A stretch of DNA of 49,738 nucleotides, from NCBI GenBank assembly GCA_022795735.1, contig JAAWHG010000015.1, positions 1 through 49,738 of the forward strand, read 5' to 3'. The notes beneath the pieces are model-generated. The model had not been told where the DNA came from, ran no database searches, and worked only from the letters and a program-made list of their open reading frames with translations. Both the position numbers and the translations under genes were made by a program. This stretch comes from Oscillospiraceae bacterium (GTDB lineage: Bacteria; Bacillota; Clostridia; Oscillospirales; Oscillospiraceae). Positions 26,955-35,504 of the stretch are shown one piece after another (the stretch's first letter is position 1; the number at the start of each line of letters is the position of its first letter).

Positions 26955-27515
26955 ATGGGCGAGATCATGGAATTTGCCTGTAGAGACGAATTTAGGGAGT
27001 GGCTTTGCGCGCATTGCCAGGCGAACACCGGCGTTTGGCTGTTATTTGGCAAGGCGGGCGGCCCGACAACGATAACGGCGGCAGAAGCCCTGGAAGAGGC
27101 GCTCTGCTTCGGATGGATTGACGGCCAGATGCGGAGAATCGACGATAAGACCTACAAAAAATACTTTTCCATGCGCAGGGAAAACAGCAAGTGGTCCGAA
27201 AAAAATAAGGCGCTGGCCGAAAGCTTGGAAAAACGGGGTCTCATGACCGATTTCGGCCGGGAGAAAATAGAGGCGGCCAAAAAGAACGGTCAGTGGTACG
27301 CGCCAAAACCCCTAGCGGTTACGGAGGAGCAGATTGCCTGTTTATCCGCGCTGTTGGAGGGGTATGAGCCAGCCCGGACCAATTTCCAAGCCATGTCCTT
27401 GTCGGTCAAGAAGACTTACGCGCGCGCCTATTTCGACGCGAAGACCGAAGCCGGTCGGAAACGGCGAATGATCTGGATGACGGACCGGCTCAATCAAAAC
27501 CTGAAGCCCATGTAA
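26955..27515 (+). CDS. YdeI/OmpD-associated family protein, 186 aa
   Basis: The pattern EFREWLCAHCQANTGVWLLFGK, ALEEALCFGWIDGQMRRIDD and YFSMRRENSKWSEKNKALAE is that of the YdeI/OmpD-associated (bacteriocin-protection) family. C-terminally, FQAMSLSVKKTYARAYFDAK and a basic tail complete the usual length. ATG 26955 is preceded by AAAGGAGAG; a longer in-frame start would fall inside the upstream terminator. The gene stands alone between two terminators, so it is probably monocistronic and possibly acquired separately. The molecular role of the family is unclear; some members affect sensitivity to cationic peptides. Confidence 0.88.
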   Translation: MGEIMEFACRDEFREWLCAHCQANTGVWLLFGKAGGPTTITAAEALEEALCFGWIDGQMRRIDDKTYKKYFSMRRENSKWSEKNKALAESLEKRGLMTDFGREKIEAAKKNGQWYAPKPLAVTEEQIACLSALLEGYEPARTNFQAMSLSVKKTYARAYFDAKTEAGRKRRMIWMTDRLNQNLKPM

Positions 27516-27524
27516 CCCCATGAA

Positions 27525-27557
27525 AAAGCCTCCGGGCCAATGCGGTCCGGAGGCTTT
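27525..27557. terminator. Bidirectional terminator between convergent genes
   Basis: AAAGCCTCCGG (27525-27535) pairs with CCGGAGGCTTT (27547-27557). It is flanked by A-rich sequence on the left and T residues on the right and serves both the YdeI-like gene and the BMP transporter operon from the other strand. Confidence 0.85.
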
Positions 27558-27567
27558 CGCACATCCA

Positions 27568-28563
27568 TCAACGGTCTTCCCGGAAGTAGGCCGAGCCCAG
27601 CGCGGCGGGGGGCTGTTTATCCTTGCTGTTGCGCATACTGGTGAAGATCAGCACGATGACCGTCACGATATAGGGCAGGATTTTATAAATCTGGTCTGGG
27701 ATGAAGGGGAGCTGGAGGCGCACATAAAGAATCATCAGCGCGCCGAAGAGTATGGAGCCCCAGATGGAGGCGACGGGCCGCCAGAGGCAGAAAATGACCA
27801 GCGCCACCGAGAGCCAGCCCTCGCCGGAAAGCCCCTCGTGGTTCCAGACGCAGCCGGCAATGGTCATGATGTAGACCATGCCGCCGATGGCCGAGATGCC
27901 GCCGCCAATGACGGTGGCGAGATATTTATAGCGGGTGACGTTGATGCCGGCGGCGTCGGCAGTGGCGGGACTCTCGCCCACCGCCCGCAGATGCAGGCCG
28001 GGTCGGGTCTTGCCCAAAAAGACCGCCATGCAAACCGCAATTACAACGCCGAGATAGACAAAGATGTTGTAACCGAACAGCAGCGGGCCGATAATCGGGA
28101 TGTTTTGCAGCGCGGCGGGGAAGGGGGAGTTTTGGAAATAGATCTTCAGCCCGTTGCTGATGGCGATAAAGCTGCCCTCCTGAACCCGCATATATTCGCC
28201 CACGAACTGCCCTACCCCGGTGCCGAAGATCGCCAGGGCGAGGCCGGTGACGTTCTGATTGGCGCGCAGGGTGATGGTGATGAAGCTGTAGAGCAGCGCA
28301 CCCAGGCAGCCCGCGAGAAAGGCGAAGACCAGCGCAATCAGAATAGCCGCCGGGCCGCTGGCCGCTCCGCCGGCAAGCTTTTCATAGTAGAACGCGCCGC
28401 CGAGGCCAAACGCGCCGCCCATGTACATCATACCCTCGACGCCGAGGTTGAGGTTGCTGGACTTCTCCGACAGAATTTCCCCGACAGTGCCGAACAGCAG
28501 GGGCGTACCCTGGAGAACCGCCGCCGTAATCAGCGCCAGCAGCGCAGTAACAAATCCATTCAT
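27568..28563 (-). CDS. BMP-family nucleoside ABC transporter permease (NupQ/YufQ-like), 331 aa
   Basis: Inner-membrane permease with about eight hydrophobic helices. The family stretches VLQGTPLLFGTVGEILSEKS, LNLGVEGMMYMGGAFG and ANQNVTGLALAIFGTGVG identify the second permease of RbsC/BPD-type importers that work with BMP lipoproteins (guanosine and other nucleosides in Bacillus NupNOPQ, PnrA systems). The EAA-like cytoplasmic loop is near residue 195 (TRPGLHLRAVGESPATADAAG). Its start overlaps the stop of the preceding permease by four bases. Last gene of the operon. Confidence 0.93.
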   Translation of the reverse strand: MNGFVTALLALITAAVLQGTPLLFGTVGEILSEKSSNLNLGVEGMMYMGGAFGLGGAFYYEKLAGGAASGPAAILIALVFAFLAGCLGALLYSFITITLRANQNVTGLALAIFGTGVGQFVGEYMRVQEGSFIAISNGLKIYFQNSPFPAALQNIPIIGPLLFGYNIFVYLGVVIAVCMAVFLGKTRPGLHLRAVGESPATADAAGINVTRYKYLATVIGGGISAIGGMVYIMTIAGCVWNHEGLSGEGWLSVALVIFCLWRPVASIWGSILFGALMILYVRLQLPFIPDQIYKILPYIVTVIVLIFTSMRNSKDKQPPAALGSAYFREDR

Positions 28564-29657
28564 GGACGGGTCGCCTCCTTTCTGTGCCCTTCTTTTTTGC
28601 GGAAGATCATCTGGAAGTTGATAAAGAACTCACAGCCAAGCATGCAGAATAGGAAGATGCCGGTGATAATGTCGGAGATGGAGGCCGGCACCTGGAGCAG
28701 CGTCTGCAAGGAGTCCGCCCCCTTTTCCAGCACTGCCAGCAGGCCCGAAATGGCGACCATCGCGAAAGGATTCAACTGCGCCAGCCAGGCCACCGTTATG
28801 GCGGTGAAGCCCACCCCGCCGGCAACACCGTCATAGAGGGTGGTGTTCGCGCCCGACGACACGATAAAGCCCACCAATCCGCTGATCGCGCCGGAGAGGA
28901 ACATCGTCCGCATAATGATGCGGCCCACGTTCATGCCGGCATAACGGGCGGTGTTTTCGCTCTCGCCGATGACGGCGATCTCATACCCGTGCTTGGTGTA
29001 ACGCATATAGATGAACACCAGAATGGTCAGGATTAACACAATAATCCAACCGCAGTGGACGCCAAACACCTTGGGCAGCACCGCGTCGCTCTTGAACATG
29101 GGGATGAGCTGGGAGCCTTTGCGCCCCTCCCAGGGGCCGCCCTGGAGCCATTTAACCACGCCGATAATAATGTAGTTCATCATCAGCGTGAAGAGGATCT
29201 CATTGGTACCCCATTTTGCCTTAAAGAAGGCGGGAATCAGCGCCCAGATGCCGCCCGCGACGGCGCCGGCCAGACCCATGATAAGCAGCAGAACGGGCGC
29301 GGGGACCTTCCCGACCCAGTGCAGGGCAAAATAGGTGGCCGCGACCGCCCCCGCCGTGATCTGCCCCTCCGCGCCGATGTTCCAAAAGCGCATCTTGAAG
29401 CAGGGGGCGATGGCCAGCGCGGTGCCCAGCAGGGGAATGGCAATTTTGACGGTCTGCCGCAGGGCGGTCTTTTTGCCGAGCGAGCCCACGACGATATTGT
29501 AGTAGGCGTTAAAGGGATTGACGCCGATCATTCGGAGAATCGCGCCGCCCAGCAGGACGGCCACCAGGAAGGAACTGAGCCGGATACACCAGACTTTCCA
29601 CCCCTCCATCCCGTCCCGCTTGGCGAGACGAATCCAGGGTTCCTTTTTCTCATGCAT
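28560..29657 (-). CDS. BMP-family nucleoside ABC transporter permease (NupP/YufP-like), 365 aa
   Basis: First permease of the same importer. Hydrophobic helices start near residue 20; LGTALAIAPCFKMRFWNIGAEGQ and KWGTNEILFTLMMNYI are family patterns, and the cytoplasmic coupling loop is YTKHGYEIAVIGESENTARYAGMN (from about residue 235). I use ATG 29657 (MHEKKEPW), which overlaps the ATPase gene by eight bases; a longer in-frame start at 29687 lies deeper in the ATPase gene. Forms a heterodimeric channel with the product of 27568-28563. Confidence 0.92.
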   Translation of the reverse strand: MHEKKEPWIRLAKRDGMEGWKVWCIRLSSFLVAVLLGGAILRMIGVNPFNAYYNIVVGSLGKKTALRQTVKIAIPLLGTALAIAPCFKMRFWNIGAEGQITAGAVAATYFALHWVGKVPAPVLLLIMGLAGAVAGGIWALIPAFFKAKWGTNEILFTLMMNYIIIGVVKWLQGGPWEGRKGSQLIPMFKSDAVLPKVFGVHCGWIIVLILTILVFIYMRYTKHGYEIAVIGESENTARYAGMNVGRIIMRTMFLSGAISGLVGFIVSSGANTTLYDGVAGGVGFTAITVAWLAQLNPFAMVAISGLLAVLEKGADSLQTLLQVPASISDIITGIFLFCMLGCEFFINFQMIFRKKEGHRKEATRP

Positions 29658-31203
29658 GGCCGTTCGCCTCCTCTCCGCCGCCCACATGGGTCATCAGCAG
29701 GCCGACCTGTTCCTTGGTGGCGGTTCGCGCGTCCACGACGCCGCTGACCCGCCCGCCGCACAGGACCAAAATCCGGTCGCAGAGCTCCAGCAGTACGTCC
29801 AAATCCTCGCCGACAAAAATCACCGCCGCGCCGCGCTGCTTCTGGCTGGTCATCAGATTGTAGATGGCGTAGGACGTGTTGATATCCAGTCCACGAACCG
29901 CGTAAGCGCTCATCAGCACCGAGGGGGAGCTGGCGATCTCGCGTCCGACCAGCACCTTCTGCACGTTGCCGCCCGACAGGCGGCGCACCGGGAAGTCCAC
30001 GCTGGGGGTTACAACCGATAGGCTCTCCATGACCTCCCGGGCAAGCCGGTTGGGGTCCCTCCGGTTGACGAAGACGCCGCGGCCCTTGCGCCATGAGCGG
30101 AGCATCATGTTTCCCGTCATGCCCATGCCGCCCACCAGCCCCATACCCAGCCGGTCCTCCGGGACAAAGGCCATGGCGATGCCGGCCTTTTTGATGGCCA
30201 TGGGGGACTTGCCCACCAGCTCGCACGGCGCGGCCCCCTCGGGCATAAAGCGGATGGAGCCGGACGCGACGGGATACAGCCCGGCGATGGATTCCAGCAG
30301 TTCCCGCTGTCCGGAGCCCGAGATGCCGGCAATGCCGAGTATTTCGCCGCTCCGGGCGGTAAAAGAAACGTTATCCAGCTTATAAATTCCCTCCGCGTCC
30401 CGGACAGTAAGGCCCTCCACCTGGAGCCGGGGCTGGGGATCGGCCGGCGCGGGGCGGTTAATATTCAGCGAGACGTTGCGGCCCACCATCATGTCGGTCA
30501 ACATCTGGGGATTGGTGTCGCAGGTGGCGACGGTGCCGATGTATTGCCCCTTGCGAAGGACGGCCACCTTGTCGGACAGGGCCATGACCTCGTGGAGCTT
30601 ATGGGTGATGATGACGATGGCCTTGCCGTCATCGCGCATGGTGCGGAGGATGTCAAAAAGGCGTTCCGTCTCCTGCGGCGTCAGCACGGCGGTGGGTTCG
30701 TCCAAAATCAGGATATCGGCCCCCCGGTATAGGACCTTGACGATTTCAATGGTCTGCTTTTCCGAAACTGACATATCATAAATCTTTTTGTTGGGGTCAA
30801 CGCCGAAGCCGTAGCGGTCGCTGATCTCCTGGACCTTGGCAGCAATGACCTTTCGGTCCAGCCGCTTGCCATCGTGCAGGCCCAGCACAATGTTCTCCGC
30901 CGCGGTGAACACATCCACCAGCTTGTAGTGCTGGTGGATCATGCCAATCCCGCAGGCGAACGCGTCCTTGGGCGAGCGGATGGAAACCGGGCTTCCGTTC
31001 ACCAGAATCTCGCCCTCGTCGGGGAAGTAGATGCCGGCCAGCATGTTCATCAGGGTGGTCTTGCCGCTGCCGTTTTCACCCAGCAGGGAAAGAATTTCCC
31101 CGCGCTCCAGGCAGAGGTCAACCCCATCGTTGGCAACCACCTTGCCGAAGCGCTTGGTGATGCCGCGCATCTCAATGGCGTGGACAGTTTCCAAGGCTGT
31201 CAT
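29650..31203 (-). CDS. BMP-family nucleoside ABC transporter ATPase (NupO/YufO-like), 517 aa
   Basis: Two fused nucleotide-binding domains, as in sugar and nucleoside importers. Domain 1 has Walker A LLGENGSGKTTLMN (about 36-49) and Walker B ILILDEPTAVLTP (about 163). Its signature region reads MSVSEKQTIEIVKVL, a known variant. Domain 2 has a degenerate Walker A (GISGSGQRELLES, about 293), a canonical LSGGNVQKVLVGREI (about 401), and MSAYAVRGLDI where Walker B and D-loop usually read DEPTRGLD, so the second site is probably not hydrolytic. Starts about 90 bases after the lipoprotein gene, behind a stem-loop. Confidence 0.94.
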   Translation of the reverse strand: MTALETVHAIEMRGITKRFGKVVANDGVDLCLERGEILSLLGENGSGKTTLMNMLAGIYFPDEGEILVNGSPVSIRSPKDAFACGIGMIHQHYKLVDVFTAAENIVLGLHDGKRLDRKVIAAKVQEISDRYGFGVDPNKKIYDMSVSEKQTIEIVKVLYRGADILILDEPTAVLTPQETERLFDILRTMRDDGKAIVIITHKLHEVMALSDKVAVLRKGQYIGTVATCDTNPQMLTDMMVGRNVSLNINRPAPADPQPRLQVEGLTVRDAEGIYKLDNVSFTARSGEILGIAGISGSGQRELLESIAGLYPVASGSIRFMPEGAAPCELVGKSPMAIKKAGIAMAFVPEDRLGMGLVGGMGMTGNMMLRSWRKGRGVFVNRRDPNRLAREVMESLSVVTPSVDFPVRRLSGGNVQKVLVGREIASSPSVLMSAYAVRGLDINTSYAIYNLMTSQKQRGAAVIFVGEDLDVLLELCDRILVLCGGRVSGVVDARTATKEQVGLLMTHVGGGEEANGHA

Positions 31204-31253
31204 CCTTTCTTATCACCGCAGTTTTGCGGGCGTTGGACTTGGGAAACCGGCAA

Positions 31254-31277
31254 GGGGGACTGCTGGCGCAGTCCCCC
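31254..31277 (-). promoter_or_regulatory. Intercistronic stem-loop between the lipoprotein and ATPase genes
   Basis: GGGGGACTGC (31254-31263) and GCAGTCCCCC (31268-31277) are exactly complementary with a TGGC loop. No T run follows on the minus strand. Such stems after binding-protein genes usually stabilise the upstream mRNA or reduce read-through, giving more lipoprotein than transporter. Confidence 0.75.
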
Positions 31278-31291
31278 GAGTCAGAGGTTCC

Positions 31292-32638
31292 TTAGAACGC
31301 GGAGTTCAGCCACTCGATGCCGTCAATTTGAATGGCGAAGTAGGGAGCGGACTGGAAGTAGGACTCGTGGAACGCGCCGTCGAACACGGCCTCCTCGGAG
31401 TCGGGCGTAAAGTCACCGTCGGTGTCCAGGGCCATGGCGGTGGTCAGCGGCGCGCCCTCGACGGTGAAGGTGGTGGTATCAAAGACCTGCAGGGAGCCGT
31501 CGGCCAGCGCGGCGGAGACCTCCTCCAGCTTGGCGGCGGTACCTGCGGCGGCAATGTCCTCGTTGAGCGGGGTCATGACGACCGCGCCCTCGTCCATGCC
31601 GTGGCACCAGTCCTGGTCAAATTCCTGCCCGTTGGCGACCGCCCGGATGCAGTAGTCGAAGTAAGGGGTCCAGTCAATCCGGGTGCCGATGAGGGAAGCC
31701 TCGGGGGCAACGCTAATCATGTCGTTGTTATAGCCGGTGTGGAACGCGCCCTTGGACTGGGCGGTGGTGGCGGGGGTGGTGTTGTCGGAGTGCTGGGAGA
31801 TCATGACACAGCCCTTGTCGGCCAGCGCGGCTGCGGCGTTGGCCTCCTCGGTGGCGTCCGACCAGGAGCCGACGAACTGGACCTTCATGGTCACGCTGGG
31901 GCAGACGCTCCGGGCGCCCAGGAAATAGGCGGTGAAGCCGGAGATTACCTCGGCGAAGGAGAAGGCGCCGACGTAACCAATGGCGGCCTGATCCTCCGTA
32001 ATGTCGCCGTTGTCAATCATTTCCTGCATCTTCATGCCCGCGGCGACGCCGGCCAGATAGCGGCCCTCATAGATATTGGCGAAGGCGTTGTGGGTGTTGG
32101 GCAGATCATCGCCCCAGGAGGCCTGGTTGGTGCAGGAGACGAACTGAATGTCGGGATAGTCGGGGGCGACCTTGAGCATGAACTCCTCGAAACCGAAAGA
32201 GTTGTTGATAATGAGCTGGCATCCGGCCTCGGCCAGCTCGATATTGGCCTCCTCGCAGGTGCTGTCCTCGCCGATGTTGTACTTGGTCAGCCATTCGACG
32301 TTAATGCCGTCGGCGGCGAGCTGCTCGGTGACGGCTTCCTTGCCCCGGATGAAGTTGTAGGTATAGCCCTGGTCATTTTCATCGCCGATGCAGATCAGGC
32401 CGACCTTGACCGTCTGCCCGGCGGGCTCGGCAGGAGGCGCGGGCTCGGCGGGCTCGGTAGTGGGCTCTCCGGTGGGAGCGGGGTCGGCGGCGGGCTCGGT
32501 AGTGGGTGCGGCCGGGGCCGGGTCGGCGGTGGGAGCCGAAGGTTCAGGCGCCTTGCCCGGCTCGGCGGTCTTTCCGCCGCAGGCGGCGAGGCCCAGCAGC
32601 ATAGCGGCGGCCAATAGAATTGCAAGGGTACGTTTCAT
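31292..32638 (-). CDS. BMP-family (PnrA-like) nucleoside-binding lipoprotein, 448 aa
   Basis: Substrate-binding protein of the importer. Signal peptide with lipobox LGLAAC places the lipidated Cys at 20. A low-complexity Pro/Ala/Glu/Thr linker (about 24-75) then lifts the binding domain off the membrane. The BMP domain begins VKVGLICIGDENDQGYTYNF; IINNSFGFEEFMLKVAPDYP and GRYLAGVAAGMK are family motifs, and the C-terminal half ends WLNSAF. BMP proteins bind purine nucleosides or thymidine in characterised cases; the ligand here is inferred. The linker is long compared with PnrA-type proteins. Ribosome site AAGGAGG. Confidence 0.93.
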   Translation of the reverse strand: MKRTLAILLAAAMLLGLAACGGKTAEPGKAPEPSAPTADPAPAAPTTEPAADPAPTGEPTTEPAEPAPPAEPAGQTVKVGLICIGDENDQGYTYNFIRGKEAVTEQLAADGINVEWLTKYNIGEDSTCEEANIELAEAGCQLIINNSFGFEEFMLKVAPDYPDIQFVSCTNQASWGDDLPNTHNAFANIYEGRYLAGVAAGMKMQEMIDNGDITEDQAAIGYVGAFSFAEVISGFTAYFLGARSVCPSVTMKVQFVGSWSDATEEANAAAALADKGCVMISQHSDNTTPATTAQSKGAFHTGYNNDMISVAPEASLIGTRIDWTPYFDYCIRAVANGQEFDQDWCHGMDEGAVVMTPLNEDIAAAGTAAKLEEVSAALADGSLQVFDTTTFTVEGAPLTTAMALDTDGDFTPDSEEAVFDGAFHESYFQSAPYFAIQIDGIEWLNSAF

Positions 32639-32748
32639 ACTTTTTCCTCCTTATGTACGTGGTCGGTTTGTTCCTGCCGTTTCATCAACGACGCCGGTTC
32701 CAGGCCCGCCCGGGGGCGGACTGTAACTGATTCCTCTATTTTACATGT

Positions 32749-32778
32749 ATTTTACGAAAGATACAATACTCTTTTCAA
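32749..32778 (-). promoter_or_regulatory. Promoter candidate of the BMP transporter operon
   Basis: Reading the minus strand: TTGAAA (32778-32773), 18 bases, TAAAAT (32754-32749), about 110 bases before the lipoprotein ATG. The leader contains a GC-rich stem near 32705-32720. I looked for purine riboswitch core sequences in the leader and saw none. Confidence 0.5.
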
Positions 32779-32816
32779 AAAAACACAAATTTAGTGAATG
32801 TTACCTGAAAAAAAGT

Positions 32817-32849
32817 CTGATTTTTTAGAGATATCTAAAAAATTTTCAG
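32817..32849. promoter_or_regulatory. AT-rich dyad upstream of the BMP promoter
   Basis: TTTTTTAGA (32821-32829) and TCTAAAAAA (32834-32842) form a perfect 9-bp dyad. CTGA and TCAG flank it imperfectly. It lies about 40 bases upstream of the -35 box, a position that fits an activator site or an UP-like element. Confidence 0.4.
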
Positions 32850-32885
32850 CATCCGTTCCCCGTTCCACTCCGTTTTGCCTTGCCG

Positions 32886-32929
32886 GAAAAAGGGGGGCGC
32901 ACTGCGAAAGTCCGCGCAGTACGCCCCTT
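32886..32929 (-). terminator. Intrinsic terminator of the calcium-loop protein gene
   Basis: On the minus strand AGGGGCGTACTGCG pairs with CGCAGTGCGCCCCCCT across an 8-base loop and is followed by TTTTT. The stem begins a few bases after the stop codon at 32934. Confidence 0.88.
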
Positions 32930-32933
32930 GCGG

Positions 32934-34142
32934 TCAGGTTTTGAAATCTACGTGCTGTACGGTTCCGGTGGAGCCGCTCTCCTTGAGGTAGAATCCGGTA
33001 CTCCGGATAACGGCCTTGTCCTCACCGCTCGCGTCGGTCAGGCCGAATTGGGTGGCGCTGCTGCCCAGGAAAATTGCGCCGACATCGGCCTCCTTGAGGG
33101 TGAGCAGCTTGCTCTCCCCGTTGCCGCAGCGGGTCCACACCCGCAGCTTGGAAAAGATTTCGTCGTTTTCGTCGATCCAGCCGTTGCCGTCCTGGTCGTA
33201 CCGGGCCAGGTCAGCGAAGCCGTCGCCGCTTTGCGCGCCGAACAGCTCAGAGCCGTCGTTGATTTTGCCATCGCCGTTTTTGTCCAGCGCCAGGAACCCG
33301 CTCGCGCCGTCCAGGGATGAGATGTTTTCCGCCACGCCGTCGCAGTCCAGGTCAAAGTAGAAGCTGACGTCGGAGAGGGAGGCGGCGTCGGTGTCCATAT
33401 TTATCACCAGCGGGTCGGTAAAAATCGCCTCGCTTCCCACGTTGACAAAGGCTTTCTCAAAGCTTCGCGACATCTCCAGCGACATGCCGAAATGGAGGGT
33501 GCGTCCGTCGGTCGTGACAACGGTGCCGGTGGACTGGAACGCGGTGTGCTCCTCCCCCTTGACAAAGCCCGAGGAAATGGTTTGCCGGGTCCAGTAGCCG
33601 TTGGGAGAGGTGCCGGCGGGAAGCAGCTGAACGGCTCCGCCCAGGTTCATGTTTTCCTTGTAGCGAAGGGTAGCGGCGGAAATTTTCATTTCCATACGCT
33701 CCAGGGAACGGGTGATGGAAGCGCTGCGGGGCAGCGAGGACTGGAGCTTGCCGGTGAGGCGGTCGATCAACTCCATGCACTTGCGAAAGAGCTGGACCTT
33801 GGGGTCCTCCTCCGCCTCCCGAACGGCGTTCAGCCAGTTCTGCGCCTCGGTCTGTCCGGCGGCGATGGCCTGCGCCTGTCCATTGGGGCTTTGGCCTTTG
33901 GTTTTTGCCTGCTCGATCTGGCGGCCCTTTCCGTTGGACGGGGCCGCAGCGGTGGCGGAATGGTACAGGCTTTCCGCGCCCGACAGCTCCTGAATGGAGG
34001 TCTTGGTGTTGGAAACCGAAACGACGGTCCGTTCCACCCCCTCCTGTCCGTGATAACGTTGAATGCTTTTCAGACTGACTTCCTGTTCCGCCTGATAGCT
34101 CCGGCCTGAATGTAAGGCCACTGTGCTGTTTTGTATTCGCAT
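32934..34142 (-). CDS. EF-hand-like calcium-loop protein without signal peptide, 402 aa
   Basis: The N-terminus (MRIQNSTVALHSGRSYQ) is polar and has no signal peptide or membrane helix. A helical part with long Gln/Ala/Glu stretches (about 60-165) precedes a beta-rich middle (about 165-260). The C-terminal third has three Asp-rich loops: DLDCDG (264-269), DKNGDG (287-292, followed by KINDGSELFG) and DQDGNG (316-321, followed by WIDENDEIFSKLRVW). This loop pair is common in large extracellular calcium-binding adhesins and RTX-like proteins. I chose ATG 34142, preceded by GAAGGAGAG. Followed by a strong terminator; monocistronic. Function unknown; export by a non-Sec route or cytosolic calcium binding are both possible. 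Confidence 0.82.
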   Translation of the reverse strand: MRIQNSTVALHSGRSYQAEQEVSLKSIQRYHGQEGVERTVVSVSNTKTSIQELSGAESLYHSATAAAPSNGKGRQIEQAKTKGQSPNGQAQAIAAGQTEAQNWLNAVREAEEDPKVQLFRKCMELIDRLTGKLQSSLPRSASITRSLERMEMKISAATLRYKENMNLGGAVQLLPAGTSPNGYWTRQTISSGFVKGEEHTAFQSTGTVVTTDGRTLHFGMSLEMSRSFEKAFVNVGSEAIFTDPLVINMDTDAASLSDVSFYFDLDCDGVAENISSLDGASGFLALDKNGDGKINDGSELFGAQSGDGFADLARYDQDGNGWIDENDEIFSKLRVWTRCGNGESKLLTLKEADVGAIFLGSSATQFGLTDASGEDKAVIRSTGFYLKESGSTGTVQHVDFKT

Positions 34143-34337
34143 GTTCACGCTCTCCTTCTCGCGCATTGCGTAATATTGGGAGAGCCGTAAGGCCGGCGGT
34201 ACCACGGCCTTATTTCACTCCATATAGTTTATCGGCCATCGAAACACGGTTTTTAATACCACCGGTACGCCAATACTGGAAAACAGGGGAAAATTTGGTA
34301 ATTTATACAAGAAGACAGCAGCAAATTTGTATACTTT

Positions 34338-34369
34338 AAGCGGCCCCAGGTCGCATACTGGGGCCGCTT
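34338..34369 (-). terminator. Strong stem-loop after the DAHP synthase gene
   Basis: AAGCGGCCCCA (34338-34348) and TGGGGCCGCTT (34359-34369) are exactly complementary and lie nine bases after the stop. The downstream minus-strand sequence (AAAGTATAC) is not T-rich, so termination efficiency is uncertain. Confidence 0.6.
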
Positions 34370-34377
34370 CCGGAACA

Positions 34378-35385
34378 TTATTGTGCGCGGACCGCCTCGT
34401 GCAACCGCTGAAGCTGTCCGGCTAGCCTGTCAAACGCTTCGGGCCGCAGGGACTGGGGGCCGTCGGAGAGGGCGTGTTCCGGGTCGTTGTGGACCTCGAT
34501 GAGCAGACCGTCCGCGCCGGCGGCCAGCGCGGCCTTGGCGAGGGGGGTAACCAACTGATATTTGCCCGCCGCGTGGCTGGGGTCCACCAGCACCGGCAGG
34601 TGGCTGAGCTGCTTGAGCACCGGCACGGCTGAGACGTCCATGGTGTTGCGGGTGAAGGTCTCGAAGGTGCGGATGCCGCGCTCACAGAGAATAACGTTTT
34701 CATTGCCGCCCGCCATGATGTACTCGGCGCTCATTAAGAGCTCCTCATAGGTGGCCGAGAGGCCTCGCTTGAGGAGGATGGGCTTGCGGGTCTCACCCAA
34801 AACCTTCAGCAGCTCGAAGTTCTGCATATTCCGCGCTCCGACCTGAATCACATCCACGCTGTCGAAATATTCCAGATGGGACGCGTCCATAATCTCGGTG
34901 ACGATGGGCAGGCCGGTCAGCTCCTTGGCGGCGGAGAGCATACGGATGCCCTCGGACCGCAGCCCCTGGAAGGAGTAGGGGGAGGTGCGGGGCTTGAACG
35001 CGCCGCCGCGCAGCATGGTCGCGCCGCTTTTTTTGACCGCCTTGGCGATTTCACAGATCTGTTCCTCCGACTCGACGGAGCAGGGACCGGCAATCAGGGT
35101 CAGATTCCCGCCGCCGACCTGTGTGCCACCGATTTGGAGGACGGTATCCTCGGGATGAAATTTACGGTTGGCGTCCTTATAGGGCTCCTGAACGCGCTTG
35201 ACGTCGTCCACCACGTCGAGGGCGGCGATGAGGTTGATATCCAGGTGGGAGGTGTCGCCCACCAGACCCCAAATGGTCTGGTTCATACCGATGGTGGGGT
35301 GGATGGAAACATGGCGTTCCTCCAGCCAGCCGCGGAAGCGCTCCAACTGTGAGGGATCGGGGTTTCTCTTTAGTATGACAATCAT
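34378..35385 (-). CDS. aroF: 3-deoxy-7-phosphoheptulonate synthase, type I-beta with N-terminal regulatory domain, 335 aa
   Basis: First step of aromatic amino acid synthesis: phosphoenolpyruvate plus erythrose-4-phosphate gives DAHP. A ferredoxin-like domain of about 70 residues ([20 protein letters not shown] ...) precedes the barrel, as in Thermotoga-type enzymes where it mediates feedback inhibition. Barrel motifs: [10 protein letters not shown] (about 95-104), [52 protein letters not shown] and VDPSHAAGK. Ribosome site GGGAGG. No T-box or trp-type leader seen in the 120 bases upstream. It stands between two other minus-strand genes and appears independent. Confidence 0.95.
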   Translation of the reverse strand: MIVILKRNPDPSQLERFRGWLEERHVSIHPTIGMNQTIWGLVGDTSHLDINLIAALDVVDDVKRVQEPYKDANRKFHPEDTVLQIGGTQVGGGNLTLIAGPCSVESEEQICEIAKAVKKSGATMLRGGAFKPRTSPYSFQGLRSEGIRMLSAAKELTGLPIVTEIMDASHLEYFDSVDVIQVGARNMQNFELLKVLGETRKPILLKRGLSATYEELLMSAEYIMAGGNENVILCERGIRTFETFTRNTMDVSAVPVLKQLSHLPVLVDPSHAAGKYQLVTPLAKAALAAGADGLLIEVHNDPEHALSDGPQSLRPEAFDRLAGQLQRLHEAVRAQ

Positions 35386-35504
35386 GATAGGTTCCTCCCA
35401 TTTCCGTATATTGGACTATCATATCATAGGAAAAGGCGAAATTCCATAGGCATGTTTTACAAATCAGAGAAATAAAGCGTCCCGCAGTCCCCGCGCCGGT
35501 TTGT

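Noticed and set aside
27520-28836. 438-codon plus-strand open frame
   Set aside because: Starts inside a terminator and is antisense to the BMP permease genes.
32639-32760. Purine riboswitch ahead of the nucleoside transporter
   Set aside because: The leader lacks the conserved purine riboswitch core segments; only a GC-rich stem is present.
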